From: Desertimonas sp963733085
GTDB lineage: Bacteria > Actinomycetota > Acidimicrobiia > Acidimicrobiales > Ilumatobacteraceae
DNA length: 64,000 bases
Direction of reading: 5' to 3'
Assembly (NCBI GenBank): GCA_963733085.1
Contig: CAVTBY010000016.1
Location: 62,001-126,000 of the forward strand
Below are positions 37,056-46,927 of the stretch, piece by piece. The position numbers were made by a program, and so were the translations under genes. The notes below the pieces were generated by a model that made no database searches, was not told the origin of the DNA, and saw only the letters and a program-made list of their open reading frames with translations. Each line of letters begins with the position of its first letter. Position 1 is the first letter of the stretch.

Positions 37056-38606
37056 ATGTTCCCCGGATCCCACGTCGAGACCCGTGGCGACGACCCAGCG
37101 GTCATCTGGGCGCCGACTGGTTCAGTGACCACCTTTGCCGAGCTCGACGCTGCCGCCAATCGGCTCTCTCGCCTGCTGCGTTCACTCGGTGTCGAAACGG
37201 GAGGACATGTCGCACTGTGCCTCGAGAACCATCCCCGCTACGTGGAATTGCTCTGGGGTTGCCACTACGCCGGGAGCGTGTACACCGCCGCCTCATCACG
37301 CCTGACGAGCGGCGAGCTGGCGTACATCGTCCATGACTGCGGGGCCACGGTCTTCATCACCTCGCGGCACCTCGCCGACCTCGCCGCGGCGATCGTGCCC
37401 GAGACTTCCGGGGTCACGGCCCGGTTCATGCTCGACGGCACGATCGAGGGTTACGCACCCTACGAGGAGAGCGTCGCCGCCCAGGAACCGGCGCCGCTCC
37501 CCGACCGCGTCGCCGGCACCGACATGCTCTACTCGTCGGGGACGACCGGACGACCGAAGGGAGTGTCGGTACAACTCGGCGCCGGCCCGTTGGAGACCAC
37601 CGACACCAGCGTGACGCTGCTTCTGCAGCTCCTTTTCGGCGTGACGTCGGACGACGTCTACCTGTCGCCGGCGCCGATGTACCACGCTGCGCCGTTGCGC
37701 TTCGTGATGAGCGCCAACGCCCTCGGCTGCACCACCGTGCTGATGGAGCGCTTCGACGCCGAGGAGTTCCTCGCCCTCATCGAGCGCTATCGCGTGACCG
37801 TCGTCCAGGTCGTGCCGACGATGTTCGTCCGCCTCCTCAAGCTGCCTGCCGAGGTGCGCGCCCGCTACGACGTCTCGTCGCTGCGTTGTGTCGTCCACGC
37901 CGCCGCCCCGTGTCCGGTACCGGTCAAAGAGCAGATGATCGAGTGGTTCGGACCGGTGATCCACGAGTACTACGCCGGCACCGAGGCCAACGGCTTCGTC
38001 TACTGCAACTCGGAGGACTGGCTGGCCCACCCAGGCACCGTCGGCCGGCTGCTCGTCGGCACACTCCACATCTGCGACGACGACTTCAACGAGCTACCCG
38101 TCGGCGAGACGGGGACGATCTGGTTCGAGGGAACAAACCAGTTCGAGTACCACAACGATCCGGAGAAGACGGCCAGCTCCCGGCATCCGCAGGGTTGGAC
38201 CACGCTGGGAGATGTCGGCTATGTCGACGCCGACGGCTTCTTGTTCCTCACCGATCGAAAGTCGTACATGATCATCTCGGGTGGTGTGAACATCTACCCG
38301 CAGGAGGCGGAGAACGTCCTGATCACCCACGACAAGGTCGTCGACGTTGCCGTCCTCGGAGTCCCCCACGACGAGTTCGGCGAAGAGGTCAAGGCCGTCG
38401 TCCAGCCCGTCACCATGCCCGTCGACGACGACGAGGCGGCCGCCCTTGCCGCCGAGCTGATCCGCTACTGCCGGGCACACCTCGCCGACTTCAAGTGCCC
38501 GCGATCGGTCGAGTTCCGCACTGAGCTGCCCCGCCACCCGACTGGCAAGCTGTACAAGCGCCTGCTCAAGGACGAGTTCTGGGGAGCGGCCGAGCGGGGC
38601 GCGTGA
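37056..38606 (+). CDS. Acyl-CoA synthetase (AMP-forming)
   Basis: 516 residues. The ANL-family P-loop YSSGTTGRPKG is near residue 160, the YYAGTEANG motif near 305, GDVGYVDADGFL near 385 and the C-terminal Lys in PTGKLYKRLL. It activates a carboxylic acid with ATP and CoA. GTEANG in place of the usual GxTE.. form and the short N-terminus place it in the fatty or aromatic acyl group without further precision. Confidence 0.9.
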   Translation: MFPGSHVETRGDDPAVIWAPTGSVTTFAELDAAANRLSRLLRSLGVETGGHVALCLENHPRYVELLWGCHYAGSVYTAASSRLTSGELAYIVHDCGATVFITSRHLADLAAAIVPETSGVTARFMLDGTIEGYAPYEESVAAQEPAPLPDRVAGTDMLYSSGTTGRPKGVSVQLGAGPLETTDTSVTLLLQLLFGVTSDDVYLSPAPMYHAAPLRFVMSANALGCTTVLMERFDAEEFLALIERYRVTVVQVVPTMFVRLLKLPAEVRARYDVSSLRCVVHAAAPCPVPVKEQMIEWFGPVIHEYYAGTEANGFVYCNSEDWLAHPGTVGRLLVGTLHICDDDFNELPVGETGTIWFEGTNQFEYHNDPEKTASSRHPQGWTTLGDVGYVDADGFLFLTDRKSYMIISGGVNIYPQEAENVLITHDKVVDVAVLGVPHDEFGEEVKAVVQPVTMPVDDDEAAALAAELIRYCRAHLADFKCPRSVEFRTELPRHPTGKLYKRLLKDEFWGAAERGA

Positions 38607-38660
38607 TCGCGCCGAACCAGATCTGCGAACCGGATCGCCGCGGTGCCCGAATAGGTCACC

Positions 38661-39068
38661 GTGGAACGAGCCCGGATCATTCGCATCGTTGTCGCCGCCT
38701 GCGCCGGTTCATTGGCGCTCGGACTCGCCTCGTGCGCAGACGACGGCAACGCCGACAACGTCAACATCGTCAACGACGTCGAACTCGCAACTGCGACGAC
38801 CGCCGGCGAGTCGGCTGCGAGCTTCGAGATCGAGATCGCCGACTTCCAGTTCGGCCCGGCCGACGCCGTCGTACCGGTCGGCACCGAGGTGGTGTGGCTG
38901 AACAACGACACCGACGTCCACAGCATCATTTCGACGGGTGACCTCTTCGCCAGCTCCGCTGTATTCGACCCCGGTCAGTCCTACGCCGTGACCTTCACCG
39001 AACCCGGCACCTACGCATACACCTGCGGCGTCCACCCCTTCATGGAAGGCACCATCACCGTCGAGTGA
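38661..39068 (+). CDS. Cupredoxin-domain lipoprotein
   Basis: 135 residues from a GTG. A lipobox (LGLASC, Cys at about 25) ends the signal peptide, then comes a spacer, then a plastocyanin-like domain. The type-1 copper ligands are visible: His in DTDVHSI, then Cys, His and Met in YTCGVHPFM. It is probably a membrane-anchored electron carrier or copper-binding protein facing outward. It is not obviously in an operon with either neighbour. Confidence 0.85.
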   Translation: MERARIIRIVVAACAGSLALGLASCADDGNADNVNIVNDVELATATTAGESAASFEIEIADFQFGPADAVVPVGTEVVWLNNDTDVHSIISTGDLFASSAVFDPGQSYAVTFTEPGTYAYTCGVHPFMEGTITVE

Positions 39069-39124
39069 GATGGCGCGAGTCATCGCCGTCGTAGGGGCGA
39101 CGCGGACTGCTGGGTGCCCACCTG

Positions 39125-39173
39125 GTTTGCGTCAGCCCGGCGACCACCATCGGGCCTTCTGGCTGACACAAAC
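39125..39173 (+). repeat. 49-bp long-loop palindrome, copy B
   Basis: Arms GTTTGCGTCAGC and GCTGACACAAAC (11 of 12 pair), 25 nt apart; same arms and spacing as 6280-6328, in the opposite orientation. It is the only feature in the 39069-39237 gap between two convergent genes. Confidence 0.6.
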
Positions 39174-39237
39174 CGTCAACCGTCGTTTACGAGAGCATCA
39201 GCACCTGCTGGCATCGGTTCGGCCAGTCGCACTCGGG

Positions 39238-40635
39238 CTACGGCGACAGGATCACCATCTTCAACTCGGTCATCTCACGGACGGCGTAGGCGGGGCCCTC
39301 GCGGGTGTTGCCGCTGTCGCGGAGACCGCCGTAGGGCTGCTGGTCGGCGCGCCACGTCGGGACCTCGTTGACGAGCACACCGCCGAAGTCGAGGGCGGCG
39401 AAAGCCTTCATCGCGTCGGCAAGGCGGCTAGTGAATATCGCCGCCTGCAGGCCGTAGCGGGTGTCGTTGGCGAGGGCGATGGCCTCGTCGAGGCTGTCGT
39501 AGGCGGCGACGGCGACGACTGGGCCGAACACCTCGTTGCGGCACACCTCCATGTCCGGCGTGACATCGGTCAGTACGGTGGGGACGAGCACGCCGGCGTC
39601 GTCGACGGTGCCGCCACAGGCGATCGACGCTCCCTGCTCCACCGCCTCGTCGATCCACGACTTGACGCGATCGCGCTCGGACGTCGAGATCAGCGCCGAC
39701 ACCTCGGTGTCGTCGTCGAGAGGATCGCCGACAACCAGCGTCGAGACTTCGTCGACCAGCGCCGACGTGAACCCCTCGACGATGTCGCGGTGGACGAGGA
39801 CTCGCTGAGTGGAGATGCAGCTCTGGCCGGCGTGGGAGAACCCAGCGACGCGGATCTTGCCGGCCGCCGTCTTCCAGTCGCTCTCGGCGTCGATGATCAC
39901 CGGGGCGTTGTTGCCGAGCTCGAGGCCGACGCGCTTGCGCGGCGCCCGTGCCCGAATCCCCCAGCCGACCTCGGGAGAGCCGGTGAACGTGATCATGGCG
40001 ATGTCCGGGTGTTCGACGATCGCGTTGCCAACCGTGCCGCCGCCTCCGGTGACGACGTGGAGGTACTCGGCGGGAAGTCCGCACTCGTCGACGAGCAGGG
40101 CGGCGAGGGCGACGGCACTGAGGGGCGTCTGCGACGCCGGCTTGAGGACCACGGGGCAGCCGGCGGCGATCGCCGGAGCGAGCTTGTGGGCGACGAGGTT
40201 GAGCGGGAAGTTGAAGGGCGAGATCGCCCCGACGACGCCGATCGGTACGCGCATCGCGAACCCGACCTTGCCCTCCCCTGCGGCGATCGCATCGAGCGGG
40301 ACCACCTCGCCGGCGAACGTGCGGGCCTCGGCCGCGGCGAACTGGAACGTGCCGACCGCACGCTGCGCTTCGGCCCTGGCGGTGCGGATCGGCTTCGCCG
40401 CCTCGGCGGCGATCGTCCTGGCGAACTCCTCTTCCCGCTCGCCGAGCAACCGGGCCGCGGTGTCGAGGATCTCCGCCCGCTTCCACCGTGGCAGTGGACC
40501 TGCACGGAGGGCCTGTTTCGCTGTCGCCACGGCGCGGTCGACATCGTCGGCGGTCGACAGCGGGACCCGACCGATCTCGGAACCGTCGAAAGGCGACGTG
40601 ACGACCACCTCGTCGCTGATCTCGTCGCTGCTCAT
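39238..40635 (-). CDS. Aldehyde dehydrogenase family protein
   Basis: 465 residues from ATG 40635. The open frame runs on for another 430 codons upstream, but that part is antisense to other genes. The active site is intact: Cys in HAGQSCISTQR, the general base in GLELGNN, FTGSPEVG for NAD(P), and NEVFGPVV. LELGNN instead of LELGG is a mild variant. A succinate-semialdehyde or similar substrate is possible but not shown. TATGGT ends 7 nt before the ATG. Confidence 0.88.
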   Translation of the reverse strand: MSSDEISDEVVVTSPFDGSEIGRVPLSTADDVDRAVATAKQALRAGPLPRWKRAEILDTAARLLGEREEEFARTIAAEAAKPIRTARAEAQRAVGTFQFAAAEARTFAGEVVPLDAIAAGEGKVGFAMRVPIGVVGAISPFNFPLNLVAHKLAPAIAAGCPVVLKPASQTPLSAVALAALLVDECGLPAEYLHVVTGGGGTVGNAIVEHPDIAMITFTGSPEVGWGIRARAPRKRVGLELGNNAPVIIDAESDWKTAAGKIRVAGFSHAGQSCISTQRVLVHRDIVEGFTSALVDEVSTLVVGDPLDDDTEVSALISTSERDRVKSWIDEAVEQGASIACGGTVDDAGVLVPTVLTDVTPDMEVCRNEVFGPVVAVAAYDSLDEAIALANDTRYGLQAAIFTSRLADAMKAFAALDFGGVLVNEVPTWRADQQPYGGLRDSGNTREGPAYAVREMTELKMVILSP

Positions 40636-40642
40636 GGTGGCG

Positions 40643-40650
40643 ACCATACT
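40643..40650. promoter_or_regulatory. Overlapping divergent -10 boxes (ALDH / GDPD)
   Basis: ACCATACT: CATACT (plus) ends 6 nt before ATG 40657, and TATGGT (minus) ends 7 nt before ATG 40635. The same 8-mer, inverted, serves the pair at 11689. Confidence 0.5.
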
Positions 40651-40656
40651 TCCGTC

Positions 40657-41403
40657 ATGGCATCGCGTCACCCGTACCTCGACTGGCCTGGTGCGGTCGC
40701 CCTCGCCCACCGCGGCGGAGCGAGCGACGCCCCGGAGAACACGATGCGTGCGTTCGAACAGGCGGTGTCGATCGGCTACCGCTATCTCGAGACTGACGTC
40801 CGGGTGAGCGCCGACGGGAAGGTGGTGGTCTTTCACGACGAGAACCTGGCGCGCCTGTGCGGGCGCCCGGAGCGAGTTTCCGAGCTGACCGCAACGGAGC
40901 TCGCCACCGCGAGGATCAACGGCACCGAGCCGATCCCGACACTCGACGACGTGCTCGACGCCTGGCCCGAAGCCCGCTTCAACATCGACTGCAAGAGCGA
41001 CGCCGGAATCCGGCCGCTGGCCGAGGTGATCAACCGGCATCGCGCGCTCGACCGGGTGTGCCTGACGTCGTTCAGCGATCGCCGGGTCCGCGCCCTGCGC
41101 AAGCGACTCGGCCCCAGGTTGTGTACCGCCGCCGGGACGTGGGAGCTGGCACTGCTCAAGCTGACCGGATTTCCCGCTGGCGCCCTTGCCGCCCAGGTGC
41201 CGGTCCGCCGATCGTTCGTCACCGTCGTCACCGAGCGCTTCGTCCGCCGCTGCCATCGACGGGGAGTCGCCGTCCACGTGTGGACCATCGACGACGCCGC
41301 CGAGATGCACCGGCTCCTCGACCTCGGTGTGGACGGGATCATGACCGACCGCCCGGCGGTGCTCCGGGAGGTGCTCGTCGGTCGCGGCGCCTGGCACGAG
41401 TAG
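40657..41403 (+). CDS. Glycerophosphodiester phosphodiesterase
   Basis: 248 residues, TIM-barrel. HRGGASDAPENT holds the first catalytic His and the Glu, LETDVRVSADGKVVVFHDE the metal-binding Glu/Asp and second His, and TIDDAAEMHRLLDLGVDGIMTD the barrel end. It releases glycerol-3-phosphate from deacylated phospholipids. No signal peptide, so it is cytosolic. Confidence 0.92.
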   Translation: MASRHPYLDWPGAVALAHRGGASDAPENTMRAFEQAVSIGYRYLETDVRVSADGKVVVFHDENLARLCGRPERVSELTATELATARINGTEPIPTLDDVLDAWPEARFNIDCKSDAGIRPLAEVINRHRALDRVCLTSFSDRRVRALRKRLGPRLCTAAGTWELALLKLTGFPAGALAAQVPVRRSFVTVVTERFVRRCHRRGVAVHVWTIDDAAEMHRLLDLGVDGIMTDRPAVLREVLVGRGAWHE

Positions 41404-41417
41404 CTCAGGGCCCGAAT

Positions 41418-41423
41418 TACTGT
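41418..41423 (+). promoter_or_regulatory. -10 box for gamma-glutamyltransferase
   Basis: TACTGT, 8 nt before ATG 41432. Confidence 0.4.
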
Positions 41424-41431
41424 CGTTGTCG

Positions 41432-43013
41432 ATGACTGCCCGCCAGGTCCCGTTCCACGCGGCGCGTGGTAGCCGCTGGGTGGTCGCTGCCGCCGACCAG
41501 CTGGCGACACAGGCCGGAATGTGGGCATTCGCCCGCGGCGGCAACGCCGTCGACGCCGCGATCGCCGCCAACGCGGCGATCGCCGTCACCGGCCCCCACC
41601 TCTGTGGGATGGGTGGCGACCTGTTCGCCATCGTTTCGACACCCGGCGGCGACCTCGTCGGGCTCAACGCCAGCGGGCGGGCAGGGTCGGGCGCCGACGC
41701 CGCGGCGATGCGCGCTGAGGGTCTCGCGTCAATGCCGCTGCGCGGCGATCTGCGCAGCGTGACGATTCCGGGATGTGTCGACGGGTGGGTCGCTCTCCAC
41801 GAACGGTTCGGCCAGCTCGCCCTCGATGTGATCCTCACTCCGGCGATTCGCCTCGCCGCAGGTGGATTCCCGGCCGGACCACTGCTCGCCCTCGTCGTGA
41901 CGTTCCTCGACGACGCCGGCAAACGCGAGCTGCACGAGCTCGTCGACCAGGCAGTTCGTCCGGGCGCGATCGTTCGCCGGCCGGGGGTCGCCTTGACGCT
42001 GCAGGCGATTGCCCGTGGCGGCCGCGCCGCGTTCTACGGCGGGGCGTTCGGCGAAGGGCTGATCCACCGCAGCGAAGGCCTGTTCAGCGACGCCGATCTG
42101 GCGCAGCCTCAGGCCGACTGGGTCGACATCATTCGCACCGAGGTGTTCGGTGTCGAGCTGTGTTCGCTGCCTCCGAACTCCCAGGGCTACCTCACGCTGG
42201 GGACCGTTCGACTGGCGGCCGACGCCGGGCTGCCGCCCGATCCGGACGAGGCGTTGTGGGCCCACCTGCTGATCGAGGCGGCAACCGCCGCCGCCTACGA
42301 CCGGCCGGCGAAGCTGTACGAGGGCGCCGACGGCAACGCCCTCATCGCCGACATCACGCAACGAGGCGAGCTGCTCGACATGGGCGGGGCATCCCGACGT
42401 GTCGCGGCAACCGCCGAGGGTGATACGACATACCTCTGCACCGCCGATTCCGACGGGTGGGCGGTGAGCTTGATCCAGTCGAATGCCTCCGGCTTCGGAT
42501 CATGTCTCGTCGAACCGGTGACGTCGATCAACCTGCAGAATCGTGGCCTCGGATTCTCGCTCGTCGCGGGTCACCCGGCCGAGCTGGCGCCCGGGCGCCG
42601 GCCCCCGCACACGCTGTGCCCTGCCCTTGTTCGCCGCGACGGGCGCGTCGCCGCGGTGCTCGGCACGATGGGTGGAGACGCCCAGCCGCAGATCCTCGCC
42701 CAACTGGTGGCCAGGCTGTTTCATGGCGAGCAACCGGTGGCGACTTCCGTTGCCGCCCCACGCTGGGCGCTGCGGGGTCCGCAAACGGGATTCGACACGT
42801 GGACGAGCACGCTGCCGCCGACCGTTGTCGTCGAGGACGGCGCCTCACCTGACTGGCTGGAAGGTCTGGCGTCACGCGGTCATGAGGTCTCCGTAGCCCG
42901 TCCGTTCGACGGCAGCCACTGGCCACGCCAACGTGATCGTCGTCGAGCCGAACGGAACGTTCGCCGCGGCGGCGGACCCGCGCGCGTTGATCGGCGCCGC
43001 CGCCGCGATGTAG
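41432..43013 (+). CDS. Gamma-glutamyltransferase family protein, C-terminal frameshift
   Basis: About 527 residues. The autocatalytic Thr is in GDTTYLCTADSDG (near residue 330), with GGNAVDAAIAAN and GGDLFAIV at the start and TMGGDAQPQI later. A shift near 42920 moves the end to the frame reading GHANVIVVEPNGTF; one extra base or two missing ones explain it. No signal peptide is visible, which is usual for the cytoplasmic GGT-like proteins of this group. Substrates may be glutathione-like thiols or amides; specificity is unknown. Confidence 0.85.
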
Positions 43014-43014
43014 C

Positions 43015-43368
43015 TCAGCTGGCGGTCAGCGCACGCCGTTGCCAGAGCAGGGTGACGATGGCGACGGTCAGCAGAACCGCTCCCGTCGGTGTCAGGAACC
43101 TGATCAGCAGCGCCGTCGAGAACCCGACCAGGGCAACGGCGCCGGTGACCAGGTGAAGGCTGCGCCGACGACTCGATGACCGAGGCACGGCGGCGAGGGC
43201 GGTGAGCACGATGGCGGCGACGAGCAGGACTCGCACCGTTAGCTCCCGGCCGGTGGCCGTCACGGAGCCATCGGGTGTCCCGACGACCGGGAGGGCCAGG
43301 ACGAGGACCGTCGCGACGAGGGCGGTCCACAGCAGCATCGGCGAGCGGGCTGCGTTCGAGACGGTCAC
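43015..43368 (-). CDS. Small four-helix membrane protein
   Basis: 117 residues from a GTG that overlaps the stop of the upstream gene by 4 bp. Four hydrophobic segments (LLWTALVATVLVLALP, VRVLLVAAIVLTALAAV, LVTGAVALVGFSTALLI and VLLTVAIVTLL). No motif. It probably works with the membrane protein upstream. Confidence 0.6.
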   Translation of the reverse strand: MTVSNAARSPMLLWTALVATVLVLALPVVGTPDGSVTATGRELTVRVLLVAAIVLTALAAVPRSSSRRRSLHLVTGAVALVGFSTALLIRFLTPTGAVLLTVAIVTLLWQRRALTAS

Positions 43369-43910
43369 GATGAGGTGCGCTCGTCGCGGTAAGGGTTGTC
43401 CGGACTCGTCACCACCGCCGCCACGGCAGCGCCGACACCCAACGTGACGAGGAACGCGACGTTGAGGCTGATGTCGGGGAGGATGAACAGGACCCACCAG
43501 AAGACGAGGTAGCCGGCGCCGACGGCGCCGATCGTCCAGGCGAGCCTGGCCGGAACGTTGACGACGGTGCGCAGCGCCGGCAGCAACGTCGCCACCGCAG
43601 CAACGATCGCCACGATCGACCACAGCGGAGCGCTCGTGCGATCCCACAGGCTTTCGCTCGGTGCCCCCTCGCCATCTGACTCGTTGAGCAGCAGGCCGAT
43701 GAGAATCGCGATGATGCCAACGACCCCGAGCACGAGGCCGAGTGTCAACGTAACCGTCGCCCCCTTGGCAGCCGGCACTCCGCCGGTGGGATCGGTCGAC
43801 GCCGGTGCCGGCGCCGGCGGCGGAGGTGCCGCAGCGGGCGGTGGGGGCGGATTGGCAGGGCTTGATGTTCCTTGGCTTGGCACTCCGTGGGGGCTGCTTT
43901 GGTCAGACAT
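43365..43910 (-). CDS. Pro-rich N-terminus, multi-span membrane protein
   Basis: 181 residues. The first 45 are a Pro/Ala-rich cytoplasmic tail (PPPPPAAAPPPPAPAPAS), followed by four hydrophobic segments. No recognised family. It forms a pair with the next gene (GTGA overlap). Confidence 0.6.
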   Translation of the reverse strand: MSDQSSPHGVPSQGTSSPANPPPPPAAAPPPPAPAPASTDPTGGVPAAKGATVTLTLGLVLGVVGIIAILIGLLLNESDGEGAPSESLWDRTSAPLWSIVAIVAAVATLLPALRTVVNVPARLAWTIGAVGAGYLVFWWVLFILPDISLNVAFLVTLGVGAAVAAVVTSPDNPYRDERTSS

Positions 43911-43921
43911 GGCCGTCCAAC

Positions 43922-45196
43922 CTAGTCAGCGACCTCGGCCAACTGGAGGAGGGTCTGGAGCAGGACGTTGGCGCCGGCGGCGACGTCCTCGGGCGTCGTG
44001 TGCTCGGCGATGTTGTGCGACAGGCCGTCGACGCTGGGGGTGAAGATCATCGCCGTCGGGCAGACCCGGGCAAGCATCTGGGCGTCGTGGCCGGCACCGC
44101 TCGGGAGGCGACGCGTGCTGTAGCCGAGCCGCTGGGCGGTGGCCTCGACGAGGTCGACTGTGGCCGGATCGAACTCGACCGGTTCGAAACGGGCGAGTGA
44201 GCGGCTTGTCACCGACACGTTCTCGGCGTCGGCGAGTCGTGCTACCTCGACGGCGAGCGCTCGCTCGGCTACGACGAGGCTGGCCTCGTCGGTGTTGCGC
44301 AGGTCGACCGTGATCGTCGCCGTCGCCGGCACGACGTTGACGAGGTTGGGGTGCACGTCGATGCGCCCGACGGTGGCCACCTGGGCACCACCGAGTTGCC
44401 TCGTCAAGTCGCGGACGAACGTGGTGATCGCCCCGGCGACGAATCCCGGATCTCGACGCAGTCGCATCGGTGTCGTGCCGGCGTGAGCCGAGCGTCCGAT
44501 GATCGTCAGCTCGGTCCACGAGATGCCCTGCACGCCCTCGACGACACCAATCGTCACCCCCTCGTCTTCGAGGATCGGCCCCTGCTCGATGTGCAACTCG
44601 ACGTAGGCATGTGGTGCGGCTGCGGCGGGGCAGGGAAACGGGCCGGCATAACCGATGCGCACCAGCTCGTCACCGAGAATCGCCCCGTCGTCCGTGGCGG
44701 CGATGTCGAGCGCCTCCTCGAGCGCCATCCCGCCGACGTAGACGAGGCTGCCGAGCATGTCCGGTGCGAAGCGGGAGCCTTCCTCGTCGGTGAAGAAGGC
44801 GACGCTCACCGGCCGGCGAGTCGCGATGCCCAACGTCTCCAAGGTCTCGATGACCTCGAGCCCGGCGAGCACACCGAGGTTGCCGTCGAACCGGCCGCCG
44901 GTGGCGACCGTGTCGATGTGCGACCCGGTCATCACTGCTGCGGCGCCGGGGTCCGTGCCCGGTCTGGTGGCGACGACGTTGCCGATCGAGTCGATGGTGA
45001 CGGTGAGCCCGAGATCACGCATCCACCCGGTCACCAGGTCGCGCCCCTGCCTGTCGGCGTCGGTGAGGGCGAGGCGGGCACAGCCGAGCTCGCCGTTCGG
45101 GCCGGCGATCGCGCCGATCTCGCCGAGGGCGACGATGCGGTTCCACAGCCGCTCGCCGTCGATCCGTGTGTCCTGCCAGTCCTGCCAGTCAGTCAT
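43922..45196 (-). CDS. M20-family amidohydrolase (allantoate/N-carbamoyl type)
   Basis: 424 residues. SHIDTVATGGRFDGNLG holds the first metal ligands (His, Asp), FTDEEGSRF the bridging Glu, ELHIEQGP another Glu/His pair and the C-terminal HNIAEHT the last His. The order and spacing match the HyuC/AllC group, which hydrolyses allantoate, ureidoglycolate or N-carbamoyl amino acids. Because xanthine-dehydrogenase subunits lie 3 kb away on the same strand, a role in purine ring breakdown is plausible. Confidence 0.87.
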   Translation of the reverse strand: MTDWQDWQDTRIDGERLWNRIVALGEIGAIAGPNGELGCARLALTDADRQGRDLVTGWMRDLGLTVTIDSIGNVVATRPGTDPGAAAVMTGSHIDTVATGGRFDGNLGVLAGLEVIETLETLGIATRRPVSVAFFTDEEGSRFAPDMLGSLVYVGGMALEEALDIAATDDGAILGDELVRIGYAGPFPCPAAAAPHAYVELHIEQGPILEDEGVTIGVVEGVQGISWTELTIIGRSAHAGTTPMRLRRDPGFVAGAITTFVRDLTRQLGGAQVATVGRIDVHPNLVNVVPATATITVDLRNTDEASLVVAERALAVEVARLADAENVSVTSRSLARFEPVEFDPATVDLVEATAQRLGYSTRRLPSGAGHDAQMLARVCPTAMIFTPSVDGLSHNIAEHTTPEDVAAGANVLLQTLLQLAEVAD

Positions 45197-45241
45197 CAGC
45201 GCCAAGTCTGGCCACCCCCGTACACTTGACGTGAGATCGCC

Positions 45242-46324
45242 ATGCTCAGATTCTCGCTTCCAGTCGGTCGGGCTGCCGGCGCGGCCGTGAGGGTCCACTG
45301 GACCGCGTTGGTGATCGCCGCGTTGCTCGGCTTCGCCCTCGTCGTCGATCTCGGGGCCGTGGTCGGAACGATCGGGGTGCTCAGCTTCTTCCTGGCGATC
45401 CTCCTCCACGAGATCGCCCACGCCCTCGTCGCCCGGCGCTTCGGCATCCGCACCGAGACGATCGAGCTGTGGGGACTCGGCGGGATGGCCCGACTCGATC
45501 GCGATCCGTCAACGCCTCGGGCGGAAGGGTTCATCGCCGCGGCCGGACCGCTCAGCAATGCCGTCGCCGGCGGGCTCGCCGTGGCCGCCGCAATCGGGCT
45601 CGATGCCCTTGGCACGCCACGCTTCCTGGTCGCGTCGATCGCCTGGTTCGCCGCCGTCAACCTCGCCCTCGCCGCCTTCAACGTCCTGCCCGGAGCGCCC
45701 CTCGACGGTGGCCGCATCGTGCGCGCCGTGCGCTGGTCGCAGCACGGCAGCCGCTACCGGGCGATGCGCGAGGCGGCGTACGTCGGGAGCATCCTCGGAT
45801 GGGGGCTCGTCGCCCTCGGCGTGTCGTTCGCCGTGAGCGGGCGATCCGGCGTGTGGATGATCGTCAGCGGGCTGTTCGTGGCGATGAGTGCACGTGTCGA
45901 CGTGCTCACAGCGACGATCGGCGAGCGCATCGGTTCGGCGAAGGTCAACGAGTTCACGTGGTTCGGCGTCGCCGAGGTCGGCCCGGACATGGACGTCGAC
46001 TCGATGATCTGGCAGCGCAGCCGGCTCGGTGGAGCCGGGGCGGTGGCGGTGCGCGGTGAGGGAGGCACGCTCGACGGCCTCGTCCTCGAGGATCAACTCT
46101 GGGCCGTGCCGTCGGAGCACCGGGCGTGGACGATGCTGACGTCGCTGATGGCGCCCCTTGACCGCCTGCCTCGCGCCGACGTCGACGACGATCTCGCCGG
46201 CGTGCTGCCCCGTGTCCACCCGCTGCGTCCGGTGATCACGGTGTGGCGAGACGGGCGGTTGCTCGGTGTCGTGCCCCCGAAGGTGGTGCGCGAGCGGATC
46301 GCCAACCTCGTCGCGTCGCCCTGA
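45242..46324 (+). CDS. Site-2-type intramembrane metalloprotease
   Basis: 360 residues. HEIAH at 56-60 and NVLPGAPLDGGR (about 146-157) are the zinc ligands inside membrane helices. The C-terminal 130 residues look like a CBS-like domain without recognisable nucleotide contacts. It would cut membrane proteins such as anti-sigma factors. TACACT at 45221 lies 15 nt before the ATG, so this message has a very short leader. Confidence 0.9.
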   Translation: MLRFSLPVGRAAGAAVRVHWTALVIAALLGFALVVDLGAVVGTIGVLSFFLAILLHEIAHALVARRFGIRTETIELWGLGGMARLDRDPSTPRAEGFIAAAGPLSNAVAGGLAVAAAIGLDALGTPRFLVASIAWFAAVNLALAAFNVLPGAPLDGGRIVRAVRWSQHGSRYRAMREAAYVGSILGWGLVALGVSFAVSGRSGVWMIVSGLFVAMSARVDVLTATIGERIGSAKVNEFTWFGVAEVGPDMDVDSMIWQRSRLGGAGAVAVRGEGGTLDGLVLEDQLWAVPSEHRAWTMLTSLMAPLDRLPRADVDDDLAGVLPRVHPLRPVITVWRDGRLLGVVPPKVVRERIANLVASP

Positions 46325-46336
46325 CCTGGGCCGGGA

Positions 46337-46855
46337 CTACTGCACGAAGTCGCGCACGGTTCCGACGCGCTTGGCGACGGGATCCTTGTCACTCCACGGG
46401 AAGTTGATCCACAGGTCGGTGCGCTTCCACACGTAGTCGCACTGCACGACGGAGTGGGACTTCTCGTAGAGCACGGCGGTGCGCACCTCGGCGACCTTGC
46501 CTTCACAGAACTGCTGCACGCTGCGCAGCGTGTGTCCGGTGTCGGCGACATCGTCGGCGATGAGGATGCGGGCGTGCGACACGTCGACGAAGTCGGGGGC
46601 CGGCGGCAGGATGCGGGGGACGTCGAGGCGCTCGTCGACCCCGGTGTAGTACTCGACGTTCATCGTGTACACGTTCTTGACGGCCAGCGCGTAGCCGAGG
46701 GCGCCGCCGATAAGCAGGCCACCGCGGGCGATCGCCAGGATCATGTCGGGCTCGTAGCCGTCCTCGACGACCGCCGTGGCGATGTCACGACTGGCCCGCC
46801 CGAAGTCGTCCCAGCTCATGATCTCCTTCGCCACGGCACCCTCGTCGCTCGCCAT
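46337..46855 (-). CDS. Type I phosphoribosyltransferase (purine, Gpt-like)
   Basis: 172 residues. The PRPP-binding signature ILIADDVADTGHTL is near residue 100, IARGGLLIGG near 45, and a C-terminal WINFPW aromatic pair lies in the base pocket. It would convert a purine base (xanthine, guanine or hypoxanthine) to its nucleotide. TAGCGT lies 7 nt before the ATG. Proximity to the xanthine dehydrogenase genes fits purine salvage against degradation. Confidence 0.87.
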   Translation of the reverse strand: MASDEGAVAKEIMSWDDFGRASRDIATAVVEDGYEPDMILAIARGGLLIGGALGYALAVKNVYTMNVEYYTGVDERLDVPRILPPAPDFVDVSHARILIADDVADTGHTLRSVQQFCEGKVAEVRTAVLYEKSHSVVQCDYVWKRTDLWINFPWSDKDPVAKRVGTVRDFVQ

Positions 46856-46881
46856 GCCACCGACGCTACCCGGCGACCAGC

Positions 46882-46927
46882 ATTGGTGAGTTCTGGCAAC
46901 AGGTTTCCGCTGCTACGACTCACCAAT
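46882..46927 (+). repeat. 46-bp palindrome, left copy
   Basis: Arms ATTGGTGAG and CTCACCAAT, 28 nt apart. It contains the stop codon of the minus-strand AbiEi/DUF559 gene, whose last residues VIGES are encoded by the arm. Confidence 0.75.

Noticed and set aside
39238..41922. A single minus-strand reading frame of 894 codons
   Set aside because: Only codons after ATG 40635 resemble aldehyde dehydrogenase. The upstream part is antisense to GDPD and gamma-glutamyltransferase and is low-complexity Ser/Arg-rich, a common effect of high GC.
43922..45421. Longer start for the M20 amidohydrolase at 45421
   Set aside because: The extra 75 codons are antisense to the site-2 protease gene and have no family similarity; ATG 45196 follows a plausible -10 box.
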